Shown here piece by piece: positions 25,701 to 45,611 of a DNA stretch of 64,000 nt (position 1 is its first letter; every line of letters starts with the position of its first letter). Below the pieces are notes generated by a model. It saw only the letters and a program-made list of their open reading frames with translations, was not told where the DNA came from and ran no database searches. The DNA lies in NCBI RefSeq assembly GCF_000150275.1, contig NW_002060945.1, forward strand, positions 6,197,246 through 6,261,245. Direction: 5' to 3'. Position numbers and translations under genes: made by a program. The stretch is from Trichoplax adhaerens. Lineage: Eukaryota > Placozoa > Uniplacotomia > Trichoplacea > Trichoplacidae.

Positions 25701-28432
25701 CAACATTAGGAGACAGTTGCTAGTCTATTTAACCCTTGGACCCAACAATGAACTAATAAGTAATGTTATTACCTTTGCGCCTGTTTCTTTTATTATGTGC
25801 AGGAAGAAGCTACCCTAGATTTAATATATCAATATGGAGTTTATTCATTGGTTTAATCGAATATGAAGTCTTCCGATAATGGTCATAATTTAGCAAAGAT
25901 CTAAATTATTACATTTGAACCCTGTAATTTTTCTTTCAAATTAAATTGTGCAGGGGCGTCATTTAGACCCACAAAGACCTTATCCTGGACATAATGTAGC
26001 TAGACAATAACAAAGTATAAGATCGATGTTACTTTGACACAGTACGGTATCGTAGGTCAAAATTCTATTGACCAAAAAAATAAGAAAGCTAGCTACCCCT
26101 GTTGGAAGAGGCACTGTTGTAGTAGTGACGTTAGTTGATGATGGAGCGGCATCTGCTGGTGTATATTTAACTTCAGGTTTAGTTGCTGGATCAATTTTGG
26201 CAATCTTTGCTAAAATAATTCTAGCAGCAGCTAGATATAAAATAGAAGATAATTATTTCGTCTATAAGAGTATTTTGCCTACAGCGATAACGCGATGAAG
26301 AAATAATCTTTTAAAAAAAGCTTACTGTGAATATTTTCCTTTGCCGCTGCTTGAATATGTAGGTATAAAGGTCTATCTCTGTTTATGGCAAGAATAAAAC
26401 ACAAATTCGCTATAAATATTGTTACTACTGTAATTGAAGGAGCAATGTTAGAACAAGCAGATAATATTTAAGATTCATTAATAAAAGTCAAATTATTAGC
26501 CTTACACTGTTAAATCAATGCCTAGTTTCTCACTGGGTGAGATGTAACGCCCTTTAGTTGATACGGCAGCACCGGACTGTCTGTTAATCTATGTAAAATA
26601 GCATATACAATGCATAGAATTTGAATGTTGAACAAAATTTTGATAGTAAAAAAATTGATAAAATGGAATGCATTAACTTCCATTGCTTAGACTATACTAT
26701 ATAAAGTAAGGCATGAATGGTGGAGATTATATCGACTTGACTATTTTACGAAAGAAATTTGTCACATTGATTACTTACATCATCCTGAGTTAGGCCTTTA
26801 CATAGAATAGTCCTACAAAAACAGAAATACAGTATATCTAAGGCATAATTGCATACTGCCGGCATTACCATAATAATAAATTCACATCTTGTGTGGGTTA
26901 CCTGCTAATTAAGTCATTAATTTCTATTTCGGCTGTAATTACTGCTGGTTGAGATGATTTCGAAGCTTGATTGCTTCCATTGTTATCGGAGGTACTACTC
27001 GTACTTGTATTCGTCACACTACTTGTAGTTGTGGGTTTAGCCTAAATATTATGAGTGAAATGGTTGATAACATGTTTATACCTGTAGGAGAGTCTATGAA
27101 GCAAGTTGTATTGTAAGAGTATGCATCTTTAAAATATGGAACAGTGGCTGATCGATTCACTATTTACGTAGACTATCTTGATTGATGCTATTGTACTGTA
27201 CTTTAGTAGCTATGCGTAGAAGAACGATCGTAAATGTTTGATACTGATATCGGTTTATTAATATGAGCTGATAGCGCGTTCTCCTTACTACACTTTACAA
27301 GACAGAAATCGTCAGGGTGGAGTACACGTAGTTCAATAATGTATGTTTTAGTTTGTGAACGTCTTAATAGCATGATGTAGAGTACAAATGAAACTGTCCT
27401 ATCCTGTTCCTTTAATATGGCACACTGTCATCTAGAGTAAGAAGAATGAATACTGTAGTCAGTCGAACCAGAGCGGGAGGTGGTTCACTCTTGATAATCT
27501 TGCCTTTCGCAGCTAAGATAGCATTTAATCTTGCTGCAGCAGCTTTGGCTACGGCGGCTTTATCCTCTTCATTTACAGTTGAAGGTGGATTATCATCAGC
27601 CTTATTTTCTGTGGTTAAATTGGCTTTATCATTGACATTGGGAGCACGTTGATCCCATTTACTTTTACGTTTAGTCCTATCATTAAAACAATAACAAAAC
27701 GTTAAAGAGTATGTCTCTATACTGTATATACACAAGAGAGCAACTGTTGGTAAATTTGATCAACGTAGTATAATGACAATCTTTGTGCAATACATGATAG
27801 GAATTTAGTTATTGAAGATGTTTTCGATGATGTCTACAGTAGATGGCCGATCTTGAATCCTGTGAGTACAGTACAGTACAGTACAGTGTATAGTACTGTA
27901 CATACCGTCCATGATACTGTACAGTACAGTAGGTCATGCCAACCGTTGACGGAGTTTGCCATACTGTAGTCAATGTACTGTACAGTACTGTACTTGCAGT
28001 AAGTGTAACGTCAAGCAATAGTATGCAGGTAGCTTGTGAGCTGGCCATGGCCGACACCATCACACGGTCTACACTGTTGTGTGTGGTCGGTGTAGTCACG
28101 AAAATGACTAGGCCAAATTTGGAGTGAAAAGTTCAAATTCTTGCAAAGTTGGCTACCACTTTTTTTAGTGAAAAGTTCAATTCTTGCAAAGTTGGCTAAC
28201 ACTTACTGTAGTGTACTGTACTCATGTGTGATAGTAGTGTGAAGGATGCCTGTAGTACTGTACAACATCAACCGATTGGTTGCCGAACATGGGTCAGGAT
28301 TCACGAACAGTTTGCTGATTTTGATCAGTGCAAATGCATTCTTATTCCAATGACAACACTTTACTGTACTTACTGAACGTCGAGATAGGTTTTTTGATTA
28401 TTTTGAACTTACCGAACACTTTGGGTAGCCAT
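22714..28432 (-). CDS. KHDC4: KH homology domain-containing protein 4 (BLOM7), splicing-associated RNA-binding protein
   Basis: Twenty-one exons join in phase to 613 residues (human about 614): 28432-28413, 27676-27469, 27041-26902, 26812-26779, 26588-26506, 26378-26326, 26230-26097, 25999-25913, 25814-25773, 25590-25508, 25392-25332, 25205-25121, 24804-24764, 24657-24583, 24514-24475, 24386-24277, 24079-24024, 23948-23900, 23804-23757, 23604-23424, 22925-22714. The tiny first exon (MATQSV) is supported by its phase and GTAAGT donor. Order of features: KRKSKWDQ N-terminus, Ala-rich helix, TAEIEIND and [12 protein letters not shown] (first KH), [30 protein letters not shown] and SAKKLCQNL (second KH), a Tyr/Pro/Gly-rich low-complexity region, [16 protein letters not shown], and an acidic Ser tail ending PFWAA. 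The human protein binds RNA and the SNW1/PRPF19 splicing machinery. The 5' end lies inside a palindromic repeat field. Confidence 0.95.
27866..28000. repeat. TACTGTAC-type repeats inside KHDC4 intron 1
   Basis: Runs of the alternating word GTACA/GTACT lie at 27867-27902, 27915-27935 and 27972-27992. They are an extension of the larger field upstream of KHDC4 and sit in its first intron (27677-28412). Confidence 0.8.
28120..28204. repeat. Short tandem duplication, unit about 40 bp
   Basis: The segment GTGAAAAGTTCAAATTCTTG followed by CAAAGTTGGCTACCACTT is immediately repeated with one or two differences (GTGAAAAGTTCAATTCTTGC, AAAGTTGGCTAACACTT). It lies in KHDC4 intron 1. Confidence 0.85.
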
Positions 28433-28589
28433 CTTGTATTCCACATAGGAAATAGGTGAAGAAAAGCTTTGCCAATCACTTGTCAATTGCTTTTGATTAC
28501 CGTTTGCAAGTTTTGGCTTGCACACATCATTTGCCAATGAACCTTTTTGGTGTCCTCTTTTCTCTTTTTACAGTATAAAAAGCGGGCAG

Positions 28590-29010
28590 GTCCTACAGTA
28601 CAGTCAGCCTCCAGCACGTACAGTACATAGTACTGAGTACAGTGAAGTGCTGTACTGTACTGTACTGTACAGTGAACTGCTGTACAGTGTACAGTACAGT
28701 CGTGTGGAAAAAGTTTGAATACAGTACTGTACTGTACTGTACTGTACAGTGTACTGTACAGTACAGTACAGTACAGTACTGTATGCCAACCACAAATTCC
28801 AGGTTCTCGGGTGTAAAGTACTGTACACTGTACAGTATAACGCGATTGACTGTACAGTACTGTACTCAGTGTACTGTACTTACTAAGTACAGTAAGTGTA
28901 CTAGTGTACTGTACTACTGTACGGACAGACTTTCTGAGACACTTTGTACAGTACTGTAACCAATTCATGTTATGCAGTACTGTACAGTATATAACTACAG
29001 TACTTATTTT
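28590..29010. repeat. Dense GTAC-rich palindromic repeat field upstream of KHDC4
   Basis: Words ACTGTACAGT, TACTGTAC and GTACAGTA cover most of these 420 bp, with smaller outliers at 28206-28225, 28254-28263 and 29236-29258. Because the unit is nearly self-complementary, long frames stay open on both strands. Those frames (rich in Tyr, Cys, Thr, Val, Leu, Ser) have no protein meaning. The field lies just upstream of the KHDC4 start and between the divergent KHDC4 and ABCC genes. Confidence 0.9.
28719..28784. repeat. 66-bp palindrome: perfect 32-bp arms with a 2-base centre
   Basis: Bases 28719-28750 are the exact reverse complement of 28753-28784, with only GT at 28751-28752 between them. 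The arms are four to five ACTGT/ACAGT units. On either strand this would fold into an almost loopless hairpin, and in duplex DNA it is a cruciform candidate. Confidence 0.9.
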
Positions 29011-30096
29011 TACTGTACTGGATAGTAAAAACAAGTAGTAAAAGCTACCTGACGAAAATTCCTGTCACTAAAATAGCAAAAATTACTAAAATTTCATAAA
29101 TCCATTATTGCAATAAATACAGTACTATATACTAGTGTATAGTATGGTGATATTAGGAATAAAATAATCCGTACCGTATCTTGAAATGAAACGCATTATC
29201 CTACCAAGTGCGGTACCATTCCATGGTACACAGTGACTGTACAGTACTGTACTGTATAGCGACCAGCTATGACATCATTCTTTGCCATTTGCAACGGCAA
29301 GAAATTGCAGACGTTTGCAATTTTCAACCACTTTCATTCGTCTTCTCTCTCTTTTGAGCCTAATCCTCCAATAACATTATCCATACTAAAGCTTATTAGT
29401 AGTACAGTAGTAGCCTGGATTGCTCAATTGAAATTGATGACACTATATAGAGTCACTACTGATACCTACAGTACCATTGAGCATCAGTCCTTGACCTCAG
29501 TGTTGACGCTATAAAATTCAAGCCATTGACAAGATGCAGAGTAAGAGTGACCAATTTGGTATAACATCTTTTTGTCAAGCACATTCTTCATTTTGGGTAA
29601 GCATCATGGATAGTTCTAGGCAATGTAGGCAAGCTTGAATAGTCGGGCTGTAGATGTGATCATGTCTTCAAAATGCCTACTTTACTTCCATATCGAGCAA
29701 TACTGTCCATTTCACCGAGATACAGTATCTTTCTAATCCATGCTAGATGCCACCCATCATCAAATAGACTAGCCTCGTGATGACGATCGCATCTTCAACA
29801 ATATTCATTTCAGTCTTGCTTGGTGCTCATCATAACAGATAGTTGACGTATGCTAATTTGAATGACGGTGAAGAAAACCATTGCATGCCTACCCAGCATA
29901 GCCAACCTAACATTTTTCAATTCCCCCTTCACCTTTGCAAAGTACATGATGCGATGTTGAGCTAGCTGTGCAATAGTTGAAGCAAAATCGATCAATTCAA
30001 CCTCCAACTCCTTGACTTGCAATCTAGAGCTTTAAAGACCGAGATGCATACTTCAATCTTGCTCTAATCTTGTACATTGTAGTTTAAATATGTAGC
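29011..30096. other. Intergenic between KHDC4 and the ABCC transporter
   Basis: No recognisable gene. Two frames are open for 70-80 codons (29269-29514 plus, 30022-29810 minus). The minus frame has helix-like composition (KELEVELIDFASTIAQLAQ) but no ATG at its start and no recognisable family. I do not call it a gene. Confidence 0.4.
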
Positions 30097-39096
<9,000 letters not shown>

Positions 39097-40128
39097 AGTT
39101 TATGCACTAAAATGTTAATTTAAAATTTATATCCAATGACGCCCTGTGCGATAACATTTTTAAAATCGATCTTACCATTCGTTGGCATTTACCCTTGGAT
39201 ACTCGATGCTTTGTTACGTACGAATGCATAGCCTAGTTAACGCCCTTATAGGAACATTAAGAACCCAAAGACGTGGCTTCATGCTCTGCTAAAATTCGTA
39301 ACGTCAGCCGATTCTCAAAATATATTGCGTAATCTGAGCGATATACGTGTATATTGTCAAGTGATTTGCTACATATCAATATCTCATAGAGAAAGCAGTG
39401 ATTATATGAAAAATATTAAAAATTGGATTTTTCTTCAAATATCAGACAACCTTGTTACAGATTATCGATTGTAAGACTGGCAACCTTGAACTGTTATGTA
39501 GACATGGTTAAAAATTTTTTAAAAAGATAAAAAGATTTGTATTTAATATTAAAGTCATATTGGAACTAGGTAAATCAATTCGAGGATTAAATAAAGGAAT
39601 ATGTTCGTTATGTGTTTACTTTCTTTATTCTAGATGTATTGGAATTCTGATAATAATGGAAATCCAATTCATTGCATAATTTACTTCAATATTTAAGTAT
39701 ATGAAGTATGAATTATTAAAAGCTGATATTTCTAATTGGTTATAAGTTTACCTTAAGTAAACTACGATCATTTGTGCATACTAGTCTATATTGATTATGT
39801 ATTGGTAAAACCGTAAAAGTACTCCTGGCTTAATAGCTAAATATTACGTAAATATTATGCAGCGGACTCAATTCGAGCTAATAACATTATTGTTAAGCGC
39901 AACAGAAATTTTGCTCAATTTTTAAAATCAGTCACTATTTCCAGAAATAGGATACTATTGCAGTAGTCATAACCTACATATTTTATTTATGAACATATAC
40001 CGTAGTGAATGATTCCAGTTTTTAATTATGCTCCGTATATCATTAAAATGTGTAGGTGATGATAGATTTGATATCATACAATTAAATTCAAGATAAATGG
40101 ATAACTTATTAAAGTCTTCTTAAACTAT
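39097..40128. other. Convergent intergenic space between ABCC and TMEM223
   Basis: This AT-rich spacer holds the two 3' ends. AATAAA-like words occur near 39590 and on the opposite strand near 40190. I see no coding signal. Confidence 0.5.
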
Positions 40129-41714
40129 TTACAATCTTCTCTTAATACTAATGGTACGGTCATACAAACGAGGTTCTAAAAATTTCCCTTGGTGATCTAC
40201 CAAAAAATAAAAGCTGTAATTCCTAATTCGTATCGGAATCGGAGAATCAGTCTCTAATAGAAATAAAAGCAAGATTAAATTGATAAATTTTGATGCTGAT
40301 GAAAGTTATTTGTTAATAATCGCGTTCGATCATAACTATTGTATTATTCTGCATGTAAAGCTTGTTGATTTTAGTATTAAAATATTAACTATAGCTATTG
40401 CATACTAAGTTAGTAATTATGTTAACTAACCATTCCTTTTTGCCATTGCTGACATATTAGAGAGGGGTACGGTGAGTTGTCGATGCATTCCAAATGGTCC
40501 ATAGGTTGTTATTTTAACATCGATACCACCACGTGTTAAGGCTAAACTTTTAACAGATCTAGTAAATTTATAATAATATTAATCTCTTGTTATACACCTT
40601 TATGTCGATAAGGAGATCATCCAACAAACCAAATAAACTTTGTATCAATTTCAACTTGGAATAAAACTCGTATAAGAACAATAGCGGAAAGGCAAACTAC
40701 AAGAAAAATGATTGCTCAACATCAAAGTATAACCATACCTATAGCAATAAAAAAATCCTATAACGCAGAAACTTAAGCCAGCTACTATAGATACAGTAGC
40801 AAGTCCAACTCTCATCTATAACGATGTAGAAAGGAAATAAAGGATGATTTAATTGGCATGGCTAAACGTATCTGATTACTCTTAGACTAATTATATGTTA
40901 TTAATCGACAAAGTTTCCTATAGGCTGTATTTACGAGCTATTTTTATGTTGTATTAATGAAAAATTATTGCAAAGGTAAACACCTCAATGTTATAAGTTG
41001 GCGAGTCAATTGTAGTTCTGTCATCATTACGGTACTTACCCGAGTAGATGCTCGACTTAATTGAGCTCGTTCAGATCTGCAAGTTAAGTGTATTGTAGAG
41101 CTTAGTGGTGGTTTAGCAAAGTCATACGCACTACCTCTATCAAAGCTGCTCGTATAACGTCCATCTTATACTTTGTGAATATTCACGTACAGTAGATGAT
41201 ATTTAATCAGAAAATAATTCTAAACATTCATCGATACAGTATTATTACAATTCTGTCATTATTGAATGGGTAACCTAAGATAGTATGCTAAAAATTAGAT
41301 ACATTGGATGATGATTGTACCGAACAATTTAAAATCGAATAAATCTACTCTGCTACAAATAATCTCCACCAGCATGTGGATTTAATATCATCAATACGGT
41401 GTACAGTTACCTTGAATGCAATCTACCTACCTTGATATGCTGTCGCTATCATCAAGGGCTAGTTCTTCTTTCTTCTTATCCTTATTTGGTTTAATGGATG
41501 AATAGGGATCTCTTAACTCGGAGAAAGCAAATTCACCCAGGTAAGTCCAGAAAAACAGCTGGCATATGGATACTACGGAAATGGTAGCAAAGAAACTTTC
41601 CTTCTTATTAGTATAAATGACAATGTCACGTTTTGCAGATTGGGTATTCTTGCATCGTTGCAATACCATCCAATACGATTTAATTTTATGCCTAAGTGAT
41701 ACCAATCGAATCAT
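40129..41714 (-). CDS. TMEM223: Transmembrane protein 223, mitochondrial inner-membrane protein
   Basis: Five exons (41714-41431, 41076-41040, 40815-40739, 40558-40431, 40253-40129) join in phase to 216 residues; human TMEM223 has 202. The N-terminus is basic (MIRLVSLRHKIKSYW), as expected for mitochondrial import. Then come KRDIVIYTNKKESFFATISV with the first hydrophobic segment (CQLFFWTYLG), a polar loop, the SERAQLSRASTR stretch, a second membrane segment (LATVSIVAGLSFCVIGFF), and a conserved C-terminal domain RSVKSLALTRGG, YGPFGMHRQLTVPLSNMS and YSFYFLVDHQGKFLEPRLYD. The last match is diagnostic against the human FYFLLDKTGHF...LFDNTV segment. In human cells the protein is linked to mitochondrial respiratory-chain biogenesis. 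The open frame extends upstream to 41747 but lacks an ATG there, so I chose 41714. Unlike ABCC and KHDC4, its introns are few. Confidence 0.88.
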
Positions 41715-41753
41715 ACTCGACGATGCAAAATAGAATTGGGCCAACACACGAAA

Positions 41754-41957
41754 CTAATCCTTGCAATTTTTTCCTTGAACCGTACTATTAATGGCAATCA
41801 GGCAAATGCTTGCACTTCTACAGGTCTCCAACTGACTATCTCGATGTGACTGTTGAACATACACTGTAACACTATCTATAGGTATTTCAATTGAACTTAC
41901 TGTTCGTTTAAGCTTTTCTAGTATATCGATAAATTCTGGGCTAATTATAAATTGCAT
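41754..41957 (-). CDS. Small 67-residue ORF 39 nt upstream of TMEM223
   Basis: This ATG-initiated frame on the same strand starts right after an in-frame TAA and stops 39 bases before the TMEM223 start. It reads as a plausible small soluble protein (SPEFIDILEKLKRTVSSIEI, then two further amphipathic stretches and a Cys). I do not recognise a family. It could be the upstream cistron of a dicistronic transcript, a regulatory uORF, or chance. Nothing else in the sequence decides between these. Confidence 0.3.
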   Translation of the reverse strand: MQFIISPEFIDILEKLKRTVSSIEIPIDSVTVYVQQSHRDSQLETCRSASICLIAINSTVQGKNCKD

Positions 41958-43862
41958 TTAACGTGCTGAAGATGTAGAAATGGAGAGAACAGTCTGAGCA
42001 GAGCTCTGGCAGAAGCCACTGCAGTCGTCTTGGATACAGCCAGGTCTCAGCTGTAGTAAGGTACCGGTACCGCGGAAATGAACTCTTTTGGCATAGTAAA
42101 AATGTAAAAGTCGAGTCATTTGTGGGTCATTTCAAGTGTACCGTAGGTCTCTAATAGTACACTATCCTGTCAATGATTGCCATCCAAATTACTATAGCTG
42201 CTAGGTTGGTTTTGTACAGTATGATGTTCCGTTTGAGTGGTACCGTATAGGAGAATGACTAGAAAAATGTTAGGCTTCTGCATGATTTTACAGTGCGCAG
42301 CTATTTTTCGTTCCTCTCTCTTACCTACTTGTGCAGTCCATCAGCACCCTATGTAATGTGCATTGCATTGATTTATTGCAGGTATTAGAGAATCATCCCT
42401 AGAAATGGATGGTGTTCTTTATAATGTTAGTCATCATAGTAAGGGAAGTAAGGAAGAAAAGTTTGCTCTTTCAAGGAATCCATTAGTAATGGTGTACAGT
42501 GTACAGTGTACAGTGTACAGTATACTGTACCGTAGAATAGTTTATTAGACAAAGCTTCACGACCCACTTGCTACGTCGCCGAAGGATGACATTGCTTTTG
42601 CTCGTGATCGTTATTACACATTAGGTAACTTATCAGTAGCACTATCGAGCCCTGAGTAATGGTATTTAATATATACTGCACATTAATTATAATACGGTAG
42701 GGTACTCTACTTAGTGTAGTACAGTATTGTACACAATACCAATGCCATGGTAAACTACTAGCAAAAATAGCGTCACTAGCAGTACCTATACACGACGCCA
42801 CTCATACTATTGGCAAACATCTCTCGTTCGTTCAGTGTAACCCTCAAGTCTTTCGGCCCTCTTGCGTACTATATGGCCAATAGTAGGATCAGCCAGGTTC
42901 TGTCCGCAGATACCGATAGTCTCCAAGGTTTCCAACTCTTTCAAGCTGCTTGGAAAAGGAGATTGGTGAAATATTGTGAAAATTCTCCTCTAAACAGTAA
43001 AATTCGATTGGTATTACTCTACTCTCACATTCAAGACATCCTCTATCGTATCGCCAATGATTGATGTACAATATCCATTGGTATTAAGTGTTGCTATCAT
43101 TCGTAGGCGCTTGCAATCAACTTATTACTGTTCTAAAATTTCGAATGCTAGGCCGAGCTGTTTGCAAATACATAACAAATCGATCCAACTAATTTTAAAA
43201 TCAATCTTTGCCATGTGGGGAATAGACAGTCTAAACATAACGTTCTGTGGTTTATAATTGGAGTAAAAGTCAAAGATCTTTTGGCTAAGTGTATTGAAAG
43301 CTTAATTGAGCTGGATTATAGTAACTAGAAAGATAATCTCGAATAGTGACGCGATTACTCGATCTAAACTGGTGAGCTCATTTTACTGTATTAAAACTTG
43401 ATCACATCAATTTGCCCAAGCGCTCCGACACCGATCGATCGTTGTTGGCTAATTACATAATCGATGTACATACAATTAGATTGCCTTATACGTAAATCAA
43501 TAGCTTTCTTTATGCTTGATACATGGAAAAGCACGATATGTTGAAATTACTCGTACTGGTAGGTCAAACAAAATGAACATCATTCTTTAAAGGAAACATT
43601 TCTAGAGAACATCGCACACTGCATATGTTGTATTTATTATTATTATTCATTACAACAATTTTATTAAGTAATACTGCATAATAATTGAAGCACTTTATGC
43701 ATAAAGTGCTCAATTCTAGATAAGAGTCAGCCTTATTTTGAAAAGATTACTCGTGTTTCTAAAAATGGCGATATAGCCAAATTGGGTAACGTATGAGTAC
43801 ATAAAAATCGTATTAAGGTGAAGTGTATATATATATATATATACATATGTGTAGAACAAGGG
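41958..43862. other. Intergenic between TMEM223 and AGGF1
   Basis: No gene recognised. A plus-strand frame to the stop at 43064 (internal ATG at 42873, 63 residues) has no known domain and a start that cannot be defended. The (TA) run just before AGGF1 lies at 43826-43843. Confidence 0.4.
42492..42530. repeat. GTGTACA tandem run
   Basis: Four GTGTACA units (7-bp step) run into TATACTGTACCG. It is a non-palindromic relative of the GTAC-rich repeats seen at 28-29 kb and 52 kb. Confidence 0.8.
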
Positions 43863-45611
43863 ATGGCTAGTGAAATGAATAATGACAATAATGGTATTGA
43901 CAAAGGAATGAGCGATGAAGCAGACGAGAATATCATCCAACAGGAAAGCGAAAATGTACAAGAAATACTGAAAGATAATAAACAACAGCTACTAGAATTG
44001 GAAAACGTTAAAACTGAGCTTGGTAATACTCAGGAAAGCGAAAATGGACAAGAAATATTGAAAGATAATAAACAGTTGCTTCTACAATTGGAGAACGTTA
44101 AAACTGAGCTTGGTAATACTTTGAAAGACTTGCATAGCGTAAAGAAGGAATTGGAGTTATGCAAATTACAAAAGACGAATGCCGAAAATTATGTACACTC
44201 CTTACGTCAAGACAATAACAGGCTAAAAGAACAGTTATTACAACGAAAGACAATAGATAGTAATGATGATAATATTAAGGATGACCAGCATATTAATGCT
44301 GAATCACCGCAAAGAAATGATGAACAACAACTACAACATTTAGAATGTAAAGACAGGCCCAAAGTGGATGACAGTGACAAGAAAGCCAATGATAATATTG
44401 CAGCTACACTTCAATCAGCTGCTGAAGAATACCTTAACAATAAAGGCCTGGTTTACGATGAGAAATCAGGTTGGTACTATGATTGGAGTACTGGCTACTA
44501 CTATGATCCTAACACACATTTATATTATCAAAAGGAAACAAAAGCTTACTACTATTACGATCAAAAGAAAGAAGTATATATATTCTACTGTTATAGTGAC
44601 GACACTGACGTAGCTACGTCCAAGGACATTGCCAATTCTTATAACTTAGCGGAGGAGAATGAAATTGAAGAAGGTGAATACAAATCAAACGATGAGGAAG
44701 ATATCCAGCACCTTTCAGATGGTCATTCTTGTATTCGATGTATCGTGATGCAGTCAAATCGATTGAAATATGGTAGTTTATATATTATTACAATTGAAGG
44801 TATAATTATCGGTCGAGAGAACGCAACAGAGAAAACTATTCAGATTCCTGAGTTAGCTATAAGCAAGAAACACGCCCAAATTGGTTACGATCTACAAGAA
44901 AGTAAATATCACATATGTGATTTGGGCAGTAAAAATGGAACGTACTTAAATGATGTCAAAATTGCTAATGATGGCTCTACCTTTTATCTACAACACGGCG
45001 ACTATATTAAAATTGGTTCTACTAGCTTTTTGTTGCATATTCACCCAGGTTATGATACTTGTGACGATTGTGAACCAGGCCAGATACTGTCAAGAATTCC
45101 AGTGACTGATCACATTACATCAAAAACTGAAACCGCTCCTATTTGTACAGACTCTGATAAGCTTGAAGATCAACGCCGTCATAGTTTAAAGCAGTTAAAA
45201 AGGAAATATGGACTGGGCCGTGATGATACGTCTGAGTCGGCCGTCTCCACACATGAAAAATACAAGGATAGAGCGGAAGAAAGACGAGTTCATATTGGTA
45301 GCGATTTCCCACATGCATTGCAGACCTCTTCATCTGTAAAAAAGCCAATTGAAAAATCCAATAAAGGACATAAATTACTAGAAAAAATGGGCTGGAGTGC
45401 CGGACAAGGTCTTGGACGTAATAATACTGGAATATCTCAACCAGTTGAAGTACAGATGCGGTTAACAAACGCTGGATTAGGAACTAGTGGCGTAAGCAGT
45501 TCCATGGATGATATCCCTGATACTAATAAGCAAATCAGGGATCATAAAATTCTTAAAATTACTGCACAAAGATATGCTAAAGCTGAACCGATCGATATGT
45601 TTGCAGAATAA
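43863..45611 (+). CDS. AGGF1: Angiogenic factor with G-patch and FHA domains 1, single exon
   Basis: One uninterrupted frame of 582 residues (human AGGF1 714). The open frame extends back to 43818 but without ATG; the first ATG is 43863. Residues about 20-150 are a charged coiled coil with a 30-residue unit (ESENVQEILKDNK, ENVKTELGNTQ) duplicated in tandem (DNA 43941-44030 and 44031-44120). Residues about 185-245 form an OCRE domain of aromatic repeats (GWYYDWSTGYYYDPNTHLYY, KAYYYYD). Residues about 306-396 form an FHA domain with the phosphothreonine-binding signature IIIGRE, ISKKHAQIGYD and DLGSKNGTYLND. Residues about 498-541 form a G-patch (LLEKMGWSAGQGLGRNN). This domain order is diagnostic for AGGF1, which in vertebrates is a nuclear spliceosome-associated protein and is also described as secreted; no signal peptide is visible here. 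The lack of introns contrasts with its neighbours. Confidence 0.96.
   Translation: MASEMNNDNNGIDKGMSDEADENIIQQESENVQEILKDNKQQLLELENVKTELGNTQESENGQEILKDNKQLLLQLENVKTELGNTLKDLHSVKKELELCKLQKTNAENYVHSLRQDNNRLKEQLLQRKTIDSNDDNIKDDQHINAESPQRNDEQQLQHLECKDRPKVDDSDKKANDNIAATLQSAAEEYLNNKGLVYDEKSGWYYDWSTGYYYDPNTHLYYQKETKAYYYYDQKKEVYIFYCYSDDTDVATSKDIANSYNLAEENEIEEGEYKSNDEEDIQHLSDGHSCIRCIVMQSNRLKYGSLYIITIEGIIIGRENATEKTIQIPELAISKKHAQIGYDLQESKYHICDLGSKNGTYLNDVKIANDGSTFYLQHGDYIKIGSTSFLLHIHPGYDTCDDCEPGQILSRIPVTDHITSKTETAPICTDSDKLEDQRRHSLKQLKRKYGLGRDDTSESAVSTHEKYKDRAEERRVHIGSDFPHALQTSSSVKKPIEKSNKGHKLLEKMGWSAGQGLGRNNTGISQPVEVQMRLTNAGLGTSGVSSSMDDIPDTNKQIRDHKILKITAQRYAKAEPIDMFAE

Noticed and set aside
28590-29010. 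CRISPR-like array
   Set aside because: The repeats are 5-10 bp, contiguous and palindromic with no spacers, and the context is a eukaryotic nuclear genome.
28483-29034. A 183-codon open frame and several overlapping frames on both strands
   Set aside because: They translate the GTAC-rich palindromic repeats; the repeat has no stop in several frames and the composition (Tyr, Cys, Thr, Val, Leu, Ser only) is that of the repeat, not of a protein.
41714-41747. Upstream extension of TMEM223 to 41747
   Set aside because: The extension starts at a GTG codon; a eukaryotic start at the ATG 41714 keeps the basic import-like N-terminus.
42810-43064. 84-codon frame downstream of the TMEM223 promoter region
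   Set aside because: First ATG is internal at 42873; no family resemblance and overlapped by an antisense frame of similar length.
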